Source: Rhipidocladum racemiflorum (taxonomy: Eukaryota; Streptophyta; Magnoliopsida; Poales; Poaceae). Taken from it: 64,000 nucleotides of DNA. Where the stretch lies: assembly GCA_036346355.1 (NCBI GenBank), contig JAYEVF010000052.1, forward strand, positions 62,001-126,000, read 5' to 3'. This document shows positions 46,997 to 58,825 of this stretch, one piece after another. Made by a program: the position numbers and the translations under genes. Position 1 is the stretch's first letter. Each line of letters begins with the position of its first letter. Under the pieces are notes generated by a model, which did not search any database, was not told the origin of the DNA, and was given only the letters and a program-made list of their open reading frames with translations.

Positions 46997-47852
46997 TGAT
47001 AGGCCTGGAGTGCCCGATCTTTCGGTGGAGTGATAACTATCGATTGGTGTTGGAGAAGACTCTCACGATCCGACTACGCACGAACAAGTCGATGGCGCCT
47101 TAGCAATCGCTGAACCTACTCCGCGTGGTTATTGATCTAGGTAGCCGAGATCAACCTGAACACGAAGTTCAAATCTTGTTGGTAATCGAAGAACAAACAA
47201 GAACAAGTAAAACAATCTGAAGTATGAGAGAAAGTGGAGACGAATTGAGATTCTATTAAAGTCTTCACAAGGTGGCTATCTAGCACAACTTGAAGAAGAA
47301 AGTTTGCACACGGCTAAACTTAATCAACAAAATCTGCGTTCTAAAGGAGGGACGGGCAGAGTATATAAAGGAGAGAAGGAGGCGCCCATATGGCAGCCAA
47401 GGGAGAGGGCGCCACATACGGCAAGCAAGAGGCGCACATGCAGCCCTAACACAGGAGGAAAATCCGCCCTCTTTTCCTTCTTAACAAAGCTTCCTAAAAT
47501 ACAAAAGGAAAGAAATAAAAGAGAATTTCATGGTGCCTTGATCTGATTTCGGTCCTTCAAAAGGAAAGGAAACTCTTTCCTCCTTTCCTTCTTGGTAGTA
47601 TTTCGCATGTGCTTGTTTTCCTCTTTGACTTTGTCTTCGGAATCCTGCGCACATGATGACTGAGCTTGATCTTCTCCTTGGTTTCTAAGAACAATAAAAT
47701 CATCACAAGAATTAACTAGCAATCCATTCTGTGAATTAGTTGTATACAAACTTAGAAACGAGTTGACCTGATAATTGAGTTGACCTGATAATTGAGTAAT
47801 TGGTCCTTGCACAGATGGCTCATTTGTGTTCATGGAAGAGATGTCCTCATCA
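46997..47852 (-). repeat. 3' LTR of D
   Basis: 856 bp, plus-strand ends TGATAGGCCT and CCTCATCA. Minus-strand polypurine tract (AAGAAGGGGAGCA) at about 47853-47866. Contains the end of the pol frame down to 47528. A small duplication (TTGACCTGATAATTGAG twice, near 47763-47795) replaces the Arg-rich motif kept in the 5' LTR copy. Confidence 0.93.
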
Positions 47853-48229
47853 TGCTCCCCTTCTTGCATTTGAGTCGTCCTCGACTCAAGCTCATCGTCT
47901 TCTCCCAAGTATGGTTTCAAATCGGCAATGTTGAATGTGGGACTAACCCCAAAATCTGCAGGCAATTCAAGCTTATATGCATTATCATTTATCTTTGCCA
48001 ATACTTTGAAAGGACCATCAGCTCGCGGCATCAACTTAGATTTTCTTAATTCAGGGAATCGATCTTTACGCAAATGCAACCAAACTAAATCCCCAGGTTC
48101 AAAAGTTACATGCTTCCTTCCCTTACTACCAGCAAGTTTATATTTAGCATTCATGCGTTCTATGTTTTCTTTAGTTGTCTCATGCATTTTCATAATTAAA
48201 TCAGCACGTTGTTTAGCATCAAAATTCAA
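47528..48229 (-). pseudogene. Integrase C-terminus and LTR-encoded pol tail of element D
   Basis: 233 codons, minus strand. Contains ETTKENIERMNAKYKLAGSK, the GPY/F-type stretch (GDLVWLHLRKDRFPEL, GPFKVLAKINDNAYKLEL), FNIADLKPYLGEDDELESR, then crosses the polypurine tract into the LTR at 47852 and ends in CDDFIVLRNQGED and a Lys-rich tail. CRM elements are known to carry a C-terminal CR motif, partly in the 3' LTR, implicated in centromere targeting; the motif here is damaged at GPITQLSGQ. Confidence 0.85.
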
Positions 48230-48908
48230 TTTTTCGGAACATGGAAGAGGTAATAAATCAATAGGAGCACGAGGACAAAACCATATACAATCTCAAAAGG
48301 GCACAACTTAGTAGTAGAATGCAATGAACGATTATAAGCAAATTCAATATGAGGTAAGCATTCTTCCCACAACTTTATGTTCTTTTTCAAAATAGCCCTA
48401 AGCATGGTAGATAAAGATCGATTGACAACTTCAGTTTGTCCATCAGTTTGGGGATGACAAGTAGTAGAAAATAACAGCTTAGTCCCTAATTTAGCCCACA
48501 ATGTTCGCCAAAAATGACTCAGAATTTAGTATCGCGATCTGAAACTATGGTGTTAGGCATACCATGTAAGCGCACAATTTCACAAAAGAATAAATCAGCA
48601 ACTTTGGTAGCATCATCACTTTTATGACAGGGTCTGAAGTGTGCCATCTTAGAAAATCTATCCACAACAACAAAGATGCTCTCCCTTCTTTGTTCTAGGA
48701 AGACCTAAAACAAAGTCCATCGAAATATCCTCCCAAGGCATGGTAGGGACAGGAAGAGGCATGTATAAACCATGTGGATTAAGACGTGACTTAGCTTTTG
48801 GCATGTAGTGCAGCGAGCGACAAAGCGTTCCACATCCCTTCTCATCTTTGGCCAAAAGAAATGGCTAGCAAGTATGTCCTCCGTCTTCTTCACACCAAAG
48901 TGTCCCAT
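48226..48908 (-). pseudogene. Integrase zinc-binding and core domains of element D
   Basis: 48908-48658 in two frames: MGHFGVKKTEDILASHFFWP and CTTCQK (zinc-binding end), then DISMDFVLGLPRTKKG (first core Asp). 48501-48226: GTKLLFSTTCHPQTDGQTEV and CLPHIEFAYNRS. The middle (SDRD motif, near 48540) is off-frame. Frameshifts near 48800, 48660 and 48510. Confidence 0.85.
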
Positions 48909-50143
48909 GAGGCCACCTCCATGCGCCTCTGCGGTAACAACAAGCGAACGGAACTAGCTGGAATGCATAGCTTGTTAGCTCTAAACACGAAACCATTCTG
49001 GAGGACAAACTTATTCCACGCTTTTCCCTCTTTACAATTGAGCAACACATCCTGAAAAGCAATATCATGTTCATATTGATCCTTAATTGTCTCTAACCCG
49101 AAGATTTTGAAATCAAGTTGTGTAAGCATGGTATATCGTCTAGACAAAGCGTCAGCAATAACATTGTCCTTGCCCTTCTTGTATTTGATAACATAAGGAA
49201 AGGACTCAATGAATTCAACCCATTTTGCATGTCTACGATTTAATGTTGCTTGACTTCGAATATGCTTTAACGATTCGTGATCAGAATGTATGACGAATTC
49301 TTTGGGCCACAAATAATGCTGCCATGTTTCTAAAGTTCGAACTAAAGCATATAATTCCTTATCATAAGTAGAATAGTTCAAACTAGGCCCACTCAACTTC
49401 TCACTGAAATATGCAACTGGTTTTCTATCTTGCAACAACACACCACCCAACCCAATTCCACTAGCATCACATTCTAGTTCAAAAGTCTTAGAAAAATCAG
49501 GGAGTTGAAGAAGTGGTGCATGTGTCAACTTATCTTTTAATGTGTAGAAAGCGTTGTCTTGTGCATCTCCCCAAACAAAAGGTACGCCCTTCTTCGTAAG
49601 CTCATTCAATGGTGCGGCAATGGTGCTGAAATCCTTTACGAAACGACGATAGAATCCAGCAAGTCCTAGAAAACTTCGCACTTGTGTGACCGTGGTAGGA
49701 TTCGGCCAACTCTGTATTGCCACAACCTTGGCTTGATCAACTTCAATGCCCTGGGGAGTAACAACATAACCAAGAAAAGAGACTCGATCCGTGCAAAAGG
49801 TGCACTTCTCAAGGTTACCAAATAAACGTGCATTTCGTAAAGCATCAAAAACAGCACGTAAATGGTTAAGGTGTTCCTCCAAAGATATGCTGTAGATCAA
49901 AATATCATCAAAATAAACCACCACAAATTTGCCAATGAAAGCTCGCAAAACTTCGTTCATCAATCTCATGAAAGTGCTAGGTGCATTAGTTAACCCAAAA
50001 GGCATTACTAACCACTCATATAGACCGAACTTAGTTTTAAAAGCCGTTTTCCATTCATCTCCTAGCTTCATGCGAATCTGGTGGTACCCACTACGCAAAT
50101 CAACTTTAGAGAAAACCGTAGAACCACTTAACTCATCAAGCAT
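48890..50143 (-). pseudogene. Reverse transcriptase and RNase H of element D
   Basis: 417 codons open. Reverse transcriptase motifs DLRSGYHQIRMK, FGLTNAPSTFMRLMNEVL, catalytic VVYFDDILIYS (about residue 97), FLGLAGFYRRFVKD; then RNase H with ELECDASGIGLGGVLL, YSTYDKELYALVRTLE, IHSDHESLKHI and DNVIADALSRRYT. The N-terminal fingers lie upstream in another frame (50471-50244, EYIDVFPKEVPPG and LDKGYVRESLSPCAV). The longest intact piece of this element. Confidence 0.9.
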
Positions 50144-50744
50144 ATCATCTAATCGAGGAATAGGATGACGATACCTAATGGTGATATTATTGATTGCTCG
50201 GCTTGATCAACACACATGCGCCATGATCCATCTTTCTTTGGAACTAAAATGACCGAACAGCACAAGGGCTAAGAGACTCACGTACATACCCTTTGTCAAG
50301 CGAGGTCTTGAACTTGGCGGTGTATTTCCTTAGTCTCTTCCGGATTTGTTCGGTATGGCGCCGCGATTGGGCAACGATGCTCGGGGATGAGGTCAATTTG
50401 GTGCTCAATTCCTCGAATCGGTGGCAGCCCGGTGGTACCTCTTTGGGAAACACGTCAATGTACTCCTGCAAAGGTTAGTGACAAAGGAGGCAAAAGAGAA
50501 GGCAGATCTTCAAATGAAAATAAGGCCTCTTTGCAAATGAGAGCATAACAAACAGTATCACTAACATGTAACTCGTGCAAATCAGATTTGGTAGCAAGAA
50601 AGCATGCACCCTTCGCTTGAATCTCAGTCTTTTTGTCGTGCACGAGGTAGATTGTTTTTTAAGGTGCGGTTTGAGGTCCTGTGCTACAAGTTGATTTTCG
50701 CTTTTGTGTGGTCCAGATTTTTCTCTCTATTAGCCCTATCAATC

Positions 50745-51176
50745 TCATCTTTGAAAATAGCATCGAGACATTGGATGTAACACAATTTTCTTGTCTTTAT
50801 GCACAAAGGAATATTGATTTGTTCTACCATGATGTAAACAATTTTTATCATATTGCCATGGTCTACCTAACAACATGGAACAAGCTTGCATAGGTACGAC
50901 ATCGCAATCAACATAATCATGATAAGAACCTAAAACAAAATGAACTCTTACCAGACGGGTGACCTTGATCTTGCCGCTGTTGGTGAACCATTGGATGTGG
51001 TAGGGTTGAGGATGCGGTCTAGTGTCGAGTGCGAGTTTTTCTACCATGTCCTGGTCGGCGAGATTATTGCAACTCCCACCATCAATGATGATTCGAATTG
51101 GCGCGTTCCTTGACGACGCCTTTAATATGAAACAAGTTGTGGCGCTGATTCTGTTCGCCAGCGGCAATCTGGGCAC
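50745..51176 (-). pseudogene. Protease region of element D
   Basis: 143 codons with the active-site region IRIIIDGGSCNNLA (Asp-Gly-Gly instead of the commoner Asp-Ser-Gly, which is usual in CRM-like elements) and the later MLLGRPWQYD. Downstream, 50472-50744 is broken sequence toward reverse transcriptase. Confidence 0.75.
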
Positions 51177-51218
51177 TAAGTACTCGTTGTGAAACGATAC
51201 TCGAGGAATTGGTCGGCG

Positions 51219-52303
51219 TCACCCGCGCTGATGTGCTCTTCTTGAAGTTCGAATTGGTATCATCCTCTGCATTGTCGGCGAGCAAAGCATATGTATCTTC
51301 ATCAAGATCGCTTCTGCTGAATCGTACTCACCGTCTTCGCGAACTATGAGCACACGTGTGTTTGGACAATCCTTCATGACATGACCAAAGCCCTTACAGC
51401 GATGGCACTGAATATCTTTGGTTCGCCCTGTTGAAGCAAGCGATGACGATGAACTCTTTGTAGGTGTTTGAGTGGTTCGTGGTCGTCGGAAGGGATGTGC
51501 GTGGTGCGAATTGGGTGTCGTCTTGTCGTTGGAGGGACTTGGTGTAATGGTACGACCTGTCGGGCAGCATGGGTGTGTGGCGTCCATGAGGTAGTACGAC
51601 CTGCGAGAAAAATTAGTTTTGGCCCTCGCTTGTCGTCCCTGCACTTCACGTTCAGCTTTGCAAGCAAGATGGAATAAACGAGTCATCGAATTGTAATCCT
51701 TATAATCTAGAATGTCTTGGATTTCACGATTTAAACCACCTAAGAAACGAGCCATAGATGCGTCCTCATTTTCAATTAAACCACAACGCAACATGCCAAT
51801 TTGTAATTCTTGATAATATTCTTGTCTTGAACTTTTACCTTGGCGTAGCGTTGTAATTTATTAAGTAAATCTCTAGCATAATAGGAGGGAACAAATCTAT
51901 GTCGCATGACCAACTTTAGGAGCTTCCCAAGTGGTGGGTATGTTATTTGGATGAACACGGCAATGCTCTCTCCACCAAGCAGAAGCAAAATCCGTAAACT
52001 CACTAGTAGCAGCCCTAACTCGCTTATCCTCGGAAATTCATGGCATGCATACTTTTGATCAAGTAATAATTCCCAACTAAGGTAAGCATCTGGATCATAT
52101 TTACCGTCAAATGTAGGTATAGTGACTTTCACCTTTGAAAACATGTCATCACGATCCACGTACCTCACGTCGTATGGGATCACGGCGCATACCTTGTTGA
52201 TTGAATCGTAGTCGGCGATGGTCACGGTCGTGGTCGAAGAAGTCATCCTCTCGACTCGTGGTGTGGTGTGTATCGTTGTCACCATCTTGATCGTCCATCT
52301 CAA
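51219..52303 (-). pseudogene. gag of element D
   Basis: 52303-51776 opens with a start-like Met and carries KVKVTIPTFDGKYDPDAYL, then shifts frame; RFVPSYYARDLLNKLQR follows. 51794-51219 carries MLRCGLIENEDASMARFLGG, a Ser/Pro/Thr-rich linker and one zinc knuckle, CHRCKGFGHVMKDC. Clearly related to the gag of element B. At least two frameshifts. Confidence 0.85.
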
Positions 52304-53796
52304 CGCCCGGCTAAGGGAGCCCTAGATGTGCTAGCGAGGTGTATTGAAGCGATCGGCGTGGCGGGGCCATGCTGCATGGGTGGAACAGTCCTGAGCACCC
52401 GTAACGCGCCGTGTTGCTGCGAGGTGGATGACCGGGAACACCAGGGCAGCAGCTGCAAGCACATCAAGTCTAGACAAAATATTAGCTAAAGCGATGTTAG
52501 TAACTCCTTACTTGCGCGGTCTCAATGGATCGGGCCGATCTTCTTGGAGTGACATGCGCTCATTAGTGAGTCGTACATCCTCACTAAGTCCCTCGGTAGT
52601 GGTCTTTGTTATCCGCGCCAAAGTGTGCAACGATGCCCTTCGTGCGAGGAGATTGATCTGAGAGAACTTTCGTCACGACATGGTTAGTATAAGAACAGCA
52701 AAATACCGGCAAGTATGAGGTTCCTATCGACTAGGAGGTGGCTATGAATTACTCAATACTCACTGTTTTACCAAAAGCTCTTGTAAGTTCTTACCAAACC
52801 AACAGAGATGACGTGCTACCTAGAGTGTGAAACCCGAAGAGGTGAAGTTGAGCGATTGCCGGTGTCACAACGCTGTTCGTGGTAGTAATATGTGTAGCTT
52901 GGAAGGTTTAAAATATGTAGCACGGATTAGCTTTTCCCATAGAGCGAAGTAAGCTGAAAAGTCGTTTCAAAATCGATCTGATCTTTGGTCCTAGGCTAGA
53001 TCGTACTAGAGACACGAGCCTAAACACCAACGATGCCACCGAACAAAAACAAGTGGCCATGAGAGGAACAAAGAGGTCTGAGCAATGAGATGAAAAACAG
53101 CCACGAAAAATTTATGTAAGATGGGGATTGTCTTAAAAGAGTAGAAACCACCTAAAAATAGGTTTGGGACAATAAAATTTCCGGAGCGGTTCCGGACTCT
53201 TTTTTTTTTTTTTTTTTTTTTTTTTGGGTCCGAACCGACCTCTTCTCTGCATGGAACCGAAACCAATTAGCTGGATGACTCTTTGATCTGTTTAAACCGA
53301 CTCAATCTCTAGTGCTACAAAGGAAACCGAAAGGACAAGGAGACTCTAGCGCTGAACAGAAACCGAAGCGCTAAAAGGAAGTTTATGCGTATTGTAGATT
53401 GCTTCTTCTCTTTCTTTTACGGTTCAGCCGAGCTATGGAAAGTGGATTTTATATGGAGGTATGTGGAACACAACTTGGAAAAGAAAACCGATCTAGCACG
53501 GAGAGCACGTGTGCGCCTTGCGGTTTTGTTTTCTTTTGGACGGCAGATATAGATCTAGGAAAACACGACTCTGCGAAAAAGTGACTAGAACTTCGAAACT
53601 CTAAAGATCAAAACGCTAAGACCAGCAAGCACATAATTATGTAACCAAGCGATTCAGCAAACCAAGAACAAGTAGTTAAAGCGGGGCACAAATTGTCTTG
53701 GTTAAAGAAAAATCCTACAATAGCAAAACTATGGTGGCTGTTTTCGACTTTAGGTAGTAAACAAAAAGCTAAAGAACTCTCACCGAGCAACCTGGA
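52304..53796 (-). other. 5' leader of element D with a 26-nt homopolymer
   Basis: Untranslated region between PBS and gag on the minus strand. Contains T26 on the plus strand (53200-53225). No gene is supported. Confidence 0.7.
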
Positions 53797-53808
53797 GAAT
53801 CGATACCA
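53797..53808 (-). promoter_or_regulatory. Primer binding site of D
   Basis: Minus strand TGGTATCGATTC two bases after the 5' LTR; weakly matching initiator-Met tRNA complement. Confidence 0.75.
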
Positions 53809-53810
53809 CT

Positions 53811-54666
53811 TGATAGGCCTGGAGTGCCCGATCTTTCGGTGGAGTGATAACTATCGATTGGTGTTGGAGAAGACTGTCACGATCCGACTACGCACGAACA
53901 AGTCGATGGCGCCTTAGCAATCGCTGAACCTACTCCGCGTGGTTATTGATCTAGGTAGCCGAGATCAACCTGAACACGAAGTTCAAATCTTGTTGGTAAT
54001 CGAAGAACAAACAAGAACAAGTAAAACAATCAAGTATGAGAGAAAGTGGAGACGAATTGAGATTCTATTAAAGTCTTCACAAGGTGGCTATCTAGCACAA
54101 CTTGAAGAAGAAAGTTTGCACTGCGGCTAAACTTAATCAACAAAATCTGCGTTCTAAAGGAGGGACGGGCGAGGAGTATATAAAGGAGAGAAGGAGGCGC
54201 CCATATGGCAGCCAAGGGAGAGGCGCCACATACGGCAAGCAAGAGGCGCACATGCAGCCCTAACACAGGAGGAAAATCCGCCCTCTTTTCCTTCTTAACA
54301 AAGCTTCCTAAAATACAAAAGGAAAGAAATAAAAGAGAATTTCATGGCGCCTTGATCTGATTTCGGTCCTTCAAAAGGAAAGGAAACTCTTTCCTCCTTT
54401 CCTTCTTGGTAGTATTTCGCATGTGCTTGTTTTCCTCTTTGACTTTATCTTGAATCCTAGCACATGATGACCGAGCTTGATCTTCTCCTTGGTTTCTAAG
54501 AACAATAAAATCATCACAAGAATTAACTAGCAATCCATTCTGTGAATTAGTTGTATACAAACTTAGAAACGAGTTGACCTGATAATTGAGCTGACGTGCT
54601 TTGGCACGAGTAATTGGTCCTTGCACAGATGGCTCATTTGTGTTCATGGAAGAGATGTCCTCATCA
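53811..54666 (-). repeat. 5' LTR of D
   Basis: 856 bp, same length as the 3' LTR. Keeps the pol-tail motif GPITRAKARQLNYQVN that is damaged in the 3' copy. Followed by CATAC and the rest of the LTR of C. Confidence 0.93.
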
Positions 54667-55169
54667 CATACACTAAAGTCTTGCGAGTACATACGTGTAC
54701 TCACCGTTGCTGCTAACCCCTTTTTCCTCAGAGGAAGGTATTGATGATGTCCCGGATGATGGCGAGCCCCAATTCTGCGAGTGTTGCGGCTTCGTAGGTC
54801 TTCCCTCCGGTCGATGCTTTGTGGGGTGGTCGGGCCAGCTTATTTGGTTGTCTTTCTTTTGTTTCATTGTCGCTGTACTTCTTTTGGATTACGTAATACA
54901 CTTGTACAAGATTTATACCTAGTTATGTAAATTAAATTAGTTTATCTTTCCGTGCATTGATACTCGGGTTGTGGGTACGTGATACTGGGCTACTGATCCA
55001 GGGATCCATGCTCGGATGCGTCTGAGCACCGGGTCCGGCTAAGTGTTCGATCCCGTCGATCGAATTTTTAGATTCGGATTTTCGATGTCGAGGCTTCCTG
55101 TTGCTATACGGTGCTATACGCTCTGATGACGGCGTCTGATGCAGTATAGGAAGAGGGGTGCTCACAGCG

Positions 55170-55182
55170 TTGGTATCGAGCC
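55170..55182 (+). promoter_or_regulatory. Primer binding site of C
   Basis: TTGGTATCGAGCC, four bases after the 5' LTR; initiator-Met type. The leader 55183-55513 is AT-rich without gag sequence. Confidence 0.8.
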
Positions 55183-55513
55183 AATGACTGCAGGAAGACT
55201 TAGTTAGCCTGGTCGTTAGACTTAGGAACAATTTTCCTCTCAAAATTTATTTTGAAGTTACAAATCTTAATTGGAAAATGTAGAATGCTATTCTTGTCCA
55301 TTCTATAGCTTTTCTCTTATCTACTTTTCAAAATGAATCTGATCTTAATCCAAATTTCAAAATTTGTTTCTTTCTTCTATCTTGTTCAAAAGAATTAGAA
55401 GGAACACGGGTTTAGCTCAGAATGGGTTAAGGTTAGATGTCTGTGATTGTAATTAGGGATTATTTTGTCGTTTCCCTTAGTTGGTTTTTGAATTGGTTCT
55501 TATGCTTCTTTGA

Positions 55514-56160
55514 ATGAATGCTTTTAGTATGTTTGTGTTGGGTACGTTGTCTGTTCATTCCGTGCCCACTTTGGTTCTATTTGACTCTGGAGCGTCGCAT
55601 TCCTTTATCTCTTCACAGTTTGTTGTTCAGCATAAGGTCTGTTCTTTGTACCTCGAGAAGTACTTGTTGATCCGTTCGCCTGGATCTGTTTTGACTGCCG
55701 AGCTCGTGAGTCCAGGGGTTAGAATTGAGATCAACGGGGTAGATTTTCGGGGTGATCTTATCAACATTGAGACATCTGTGATTCTGGGTATGGACTGGTT
55801 GTCCAAGCATCAGGGGCATATTGATTGTGCCAGGAGATCCATTTCATTAGTCAACCCTGATGGCATTGCTGTCACCTTTTCTTTCGCTCCAGAAAGCGGC
55901 GGCCTTTGCTCGGTGCTCTTCTGTTCGGGACCATCAGTGCAGGTGATATGTGAGTACCCGATGTGTTCCACGATGAGTTGCCAGGTTTGCCACCGATCGT
56001 GATTTGGAGTTCATCATCGATCTCTTACCTGGCACTTCTCCAATTTCTAAGCGTCCAGACAGATGCCTGGCGATGGCCGATTGAGTTGAAGACTCGGCTC
56101 AAGGAGCGATTAGAGAAGGGGTTCATTCGTCGCTTCTTCTCCTGGGGCAGTCGATTCTGT
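55514..56160 (+). pseudogene. Protease region of element C
   Basis: 55514-56002 encodes the retropepsin: VLFDSGASHSFISSQF with the catalytic Asp, then SVILGMDWLSKHQGHIDCA. The frame has no gag before it. After about residue 140 it loses frame, and the reverse transcriptase start (FIRRFFSWGS) appears in other frames to 56166. Confidence 0.85.
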
Positions 56161-56966
56161 TTGTGAAGAAGAAAGACGGCACTCTTCGCATGTGCGTTGA
56201 TTACCGGTCTTTGAATGAGGTCCTTTATCAAGAACAAGTATCCTCTCCCTCGGATCGACGATTTGTTTGACCAATTAGGCGGAGCTCGAGTCTTCTCCAA
56301 AATAGACTTGAGATCCGGCTATTTTCAGCTCAAGATCCGTCCGGAGGATATCGTGAAGACCGCATTCACTACTCGCTACGGTCTGTACGAGTACACAGTT
56401 GTTTCATTTGGCCTCACCAATGCACCGGCCACCTTCATGAATCTGATGAACAAAGTCTTCATGGAGTTCCTTGATAGATTTGTGGTTGTGTTCATTGATG
56501 ACATCCTCATATACTCTAAAGATGATGATGAGCACGCACTTCACTTGCATATGGTGCTTAGCAAGCTTCGCGAGCATCAGTTGTATGCCAAGTTCAGTAA
56601 GTGCGAGTTAGCTCAAGCAAGTGGAGTTTCGGGGCATGTCCTGTCGAAGGTGGGGTAGCGATTGATCCATGCAAGGTACAGGATGTACTCAGTTGGGAGC
56701 AGCCCCGCAATGTCCCGGAGATTCGGAGTTTTCTTGGTCTTGCCGGATACTATCGCCGGTTTATCGAGAATTTCTCCAAAATTGCTAAACCATTGTCAGC
56801 GCTACTCAAGAAGGAGAAGAAATATGAGTGGTCACCTGGTTGTGAGTCCAGTTTTCAGGAGCTGAAGAATAGACTCACCATCGCACTGATGTTGGTCCTT
56901 CTGACATTCACAAGAACTTCGATGTCTATTGTGATGCATCCCGCCTTGGACTTGGTTGTGTGTTGA
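56161..56966 (+). pseudogene. Reverse transcriptase of element C
   Basis: 56215-56658 carries KNKYPLPRIDDLFDQL, DLRSGYFQLKI, FGLTNAPATFMNLMNKVF and the catalytic VVFIDDILIYS. A frameshift near 56620 moves the rest (FLGLAGYYRRFIENFSKIAK) to 56601-56966. Upstream motif MCVDYRSLNE (about 56190) is in a further frame. Otherwise closely parallels the same region of A. Confidence 0.88.
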
Positions 56967-57372
56967 TGCGAGGAGAGGGAAAAGTGGTTGCTTATGCTTC
57001 TCGACACCTAAAGCCTCATGAAGCCAATTACCCGACGCATGATTTGGAGCTTGCAATTGTTGTTCATGCTCTCAAGCCGTGTGGCGACATTATCTCATAG
57101 GAAGCAGATGTGAGATCTACACCGACCACAAAAGCTTAAAAGTACTTCTTTCGCAGCCGGATCTGAATTTGAGACAACGTCGATGGCTAGAGCTGATCAA
57201 AGACTACGATTTGGGTATTCATTACCATCCTGGCAAGGCGAATGTGGTTGCAGATGCCCTCGATGCAAGCTGCACACGTGAATGCCTTGGGTGTCATTGG
57301 CCGCCTCACCTGGTTGAAGAGTTTCGTAAGCTCAATCTAGAAGTGGTTGAGTATGGTTACATTTCGCTTTAG
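56967..57372 (+). pseudogene. RNase H of element C
   Basis: CEIYTDHKSLKVLLSQPDLN and HPGKANVVADALDA are in one frame (57079-57372); the N-terminal part (VVAYASRHLKPHE near 56985) is in another. 57373-57504 is broken linker. Confidence 0.82.
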
Positions 57373-57504
57373 CCGTACAACCCACTCTAGAGTCTCAGAT
57401 TCAGCGCAGCTCAACTCCAGGATGATCTTTGTGATTGAGATTAGACGCCGATTGATCAAGATGGCGCATCTCTAGGTTTCTCTGAGAGGTCCGATGGGCT
57501 GATC

Positions 57505-58266
57505 ATGCATGGGCAGCAGATGTATGTCCCAGATGATATAGAGATCAAGGAGTTGATCCTGTCAGAAGCCCATGATACCCCTCTCTCTGTTCATCCTGGC
57601 AGCACCAAGATGTACCAAGACCTTCGCAAGCAATTCTGGTGGCCAGGTATGAAGAAGGAGATTGCGACTCATGTGGCGCATTGCGATGTGTGCCAGCGTG
57701 TCAAGGCTGAACATCAAAGGCCAGCCGGATTACTTCAGCCATTGCAGATCCCTGAGTGGAAGTGGGAAGAGATTGGGATGGATTTCATTACTGGCCTACC
57801 GAGGTCCTCCGCCGGTCACGACTCTATTTGGGTGATCATTGACCGTCTGACCAAGGTAGCTCATTTCGTCCCAGTTCATACCACCTATTCTGGAGCCAAG
57901 CTAGCGGAACTCTATTTGCATAATATTGTTCGGCTCCATGGAGTTCCAAAAGTCATAATCTCTGACCGTGGTTCGCAGTTCACCTCCAGATTTTGGGAGA
58001 GTTTGCAGTCCATTCTTGGCACTAAGCTATCCTTCAGTACTGCTTACCATCCCCAAACTGACGGACAGACGGAAAGGGCAAACCAAATCCTTGAAGACAT
58101 GCTAAGGGCTTGTGTGCTGTGCTACAGCAAGTCGTGGGAGAAATGCTTGCCATTTGCTGAGTTCTCCTACAACAACTTGATCATCAAGTCGGTCTTGAGA
58201 TGTCGCTTTCGAGGCTCTTTATGGCAAGAAGTGCGGAACGCCACTGTTTTGGTCCGAGGTTGGTGA
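57505..58266 (+). pseudogene. Integrase of element C
   Basis: 253 codons. Zinc-binding region (EAHDTPLSVHPGS ... CDVCQRVK), catalytic core with all three acidic residues: GMDFITGLPR, ISDRGSQFTSRFW and DGQTERANQILE. The frame shifts after FAEFSYNN near 58180. Confidence 0.9.
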
Positions 58267-58288
58267 GAGGCAATTCTTCGGGCCAGCC

Positions 58289-58825
58289 ATGATTGAAGAG
58301 GCTGAAAGGCAAGTCAGCTTGATTCGGGACCGGCTGAGAGAAGCTCAGTCTCGTCAGAAGAGCTATGCTGATCGTCGACGCCGCGAATTGAGCTTTGAGG
58401 TGGGTGACTTTGTCTACCTCAAGGTCTCACCACTCCGCGGTACTCGCAGATTCCAAGTCCGCGGGAAGCTAGCCCCGCGATACATCGGTCCGTTCCGGAT
58501 TCTTGAGAAGGTTGGTGTTGTGGCTTATCGGCTTGAGCTACCGCCACATCTTTCGGACGTTCACGATGTGTTCCACGTGTCCCAATTGAAGAAGAGTCTT
58601 CGGGTTCCATCAGAAGTTACCCAATTGGACCATCTTGATTTGCAGCCTGATCTTTCGTATCGAGAGTATCCAGTCCGTATTCTCGAGACAGCTGAGCGTC
58701 ACACTCGCAGTCAGGTTATCAAGATGCTCAAGGTCCAGTGGAGCAACCATTCAGAAGATGAAGCCACGTGGGAGCGTGAAGACCATATTCAGGCAGAATA
58801 CCCCGACTTTCTTCGAGAGGATTAG
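58289..58825 (+). pseudogene. Integrase C-terminus and chromodomain of element C
   Basis: 178 codons. RRRRELSFEVGDFVYLKVSP-type segment, APRYIGPFRIL, HDVFHVSQLKKSLR, then chromodomain YPVRILETAERHTRSQVI and VQWSNHSEDEATWERE. Stop 58823-58825, followed by the polypurine tract aaggggggtagac (58850-58862) and the 3' LTR. Confidence 0.9.

Larger units (their letters stand above)
46997..54666 (-). mobile_element. Element D: full-length, decayed CRM/CRR-type retrotransposon
   Basis: 856-bp LTRs at both ends (46997-47852 and 53811-54666), duplication CATAC (46992-46996 and 54667-54671); the empty site is seen at about 61892 in the 3' LTR of C. Minus-strand order: PBS, leader, gag with CCHC knuckle, protease, reverse transcriptase/RNase H, integrase, C-terminal region running into the 3' LTR. 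The YFDD polymerase and the LTR-overlapping C-terminus identify the CRM lineage. Every ORF but reverse transcriptase/RNase H is frameshifted. Confidence 0.95.
43941..55166 (+). repeat. 5' LTR of element C (split by element D)
   Basis: 43941-46996 and 54672-55166, net ~3.55 kb, matching 58863-62385. TATA-like TATAAAAG at 44651-44658. Two CCGG-rich repeat clusters at 44441-44634 and 45254-45370. No supported gene; short frames such as 44668-44910 are chance. Confidence 0.93.
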
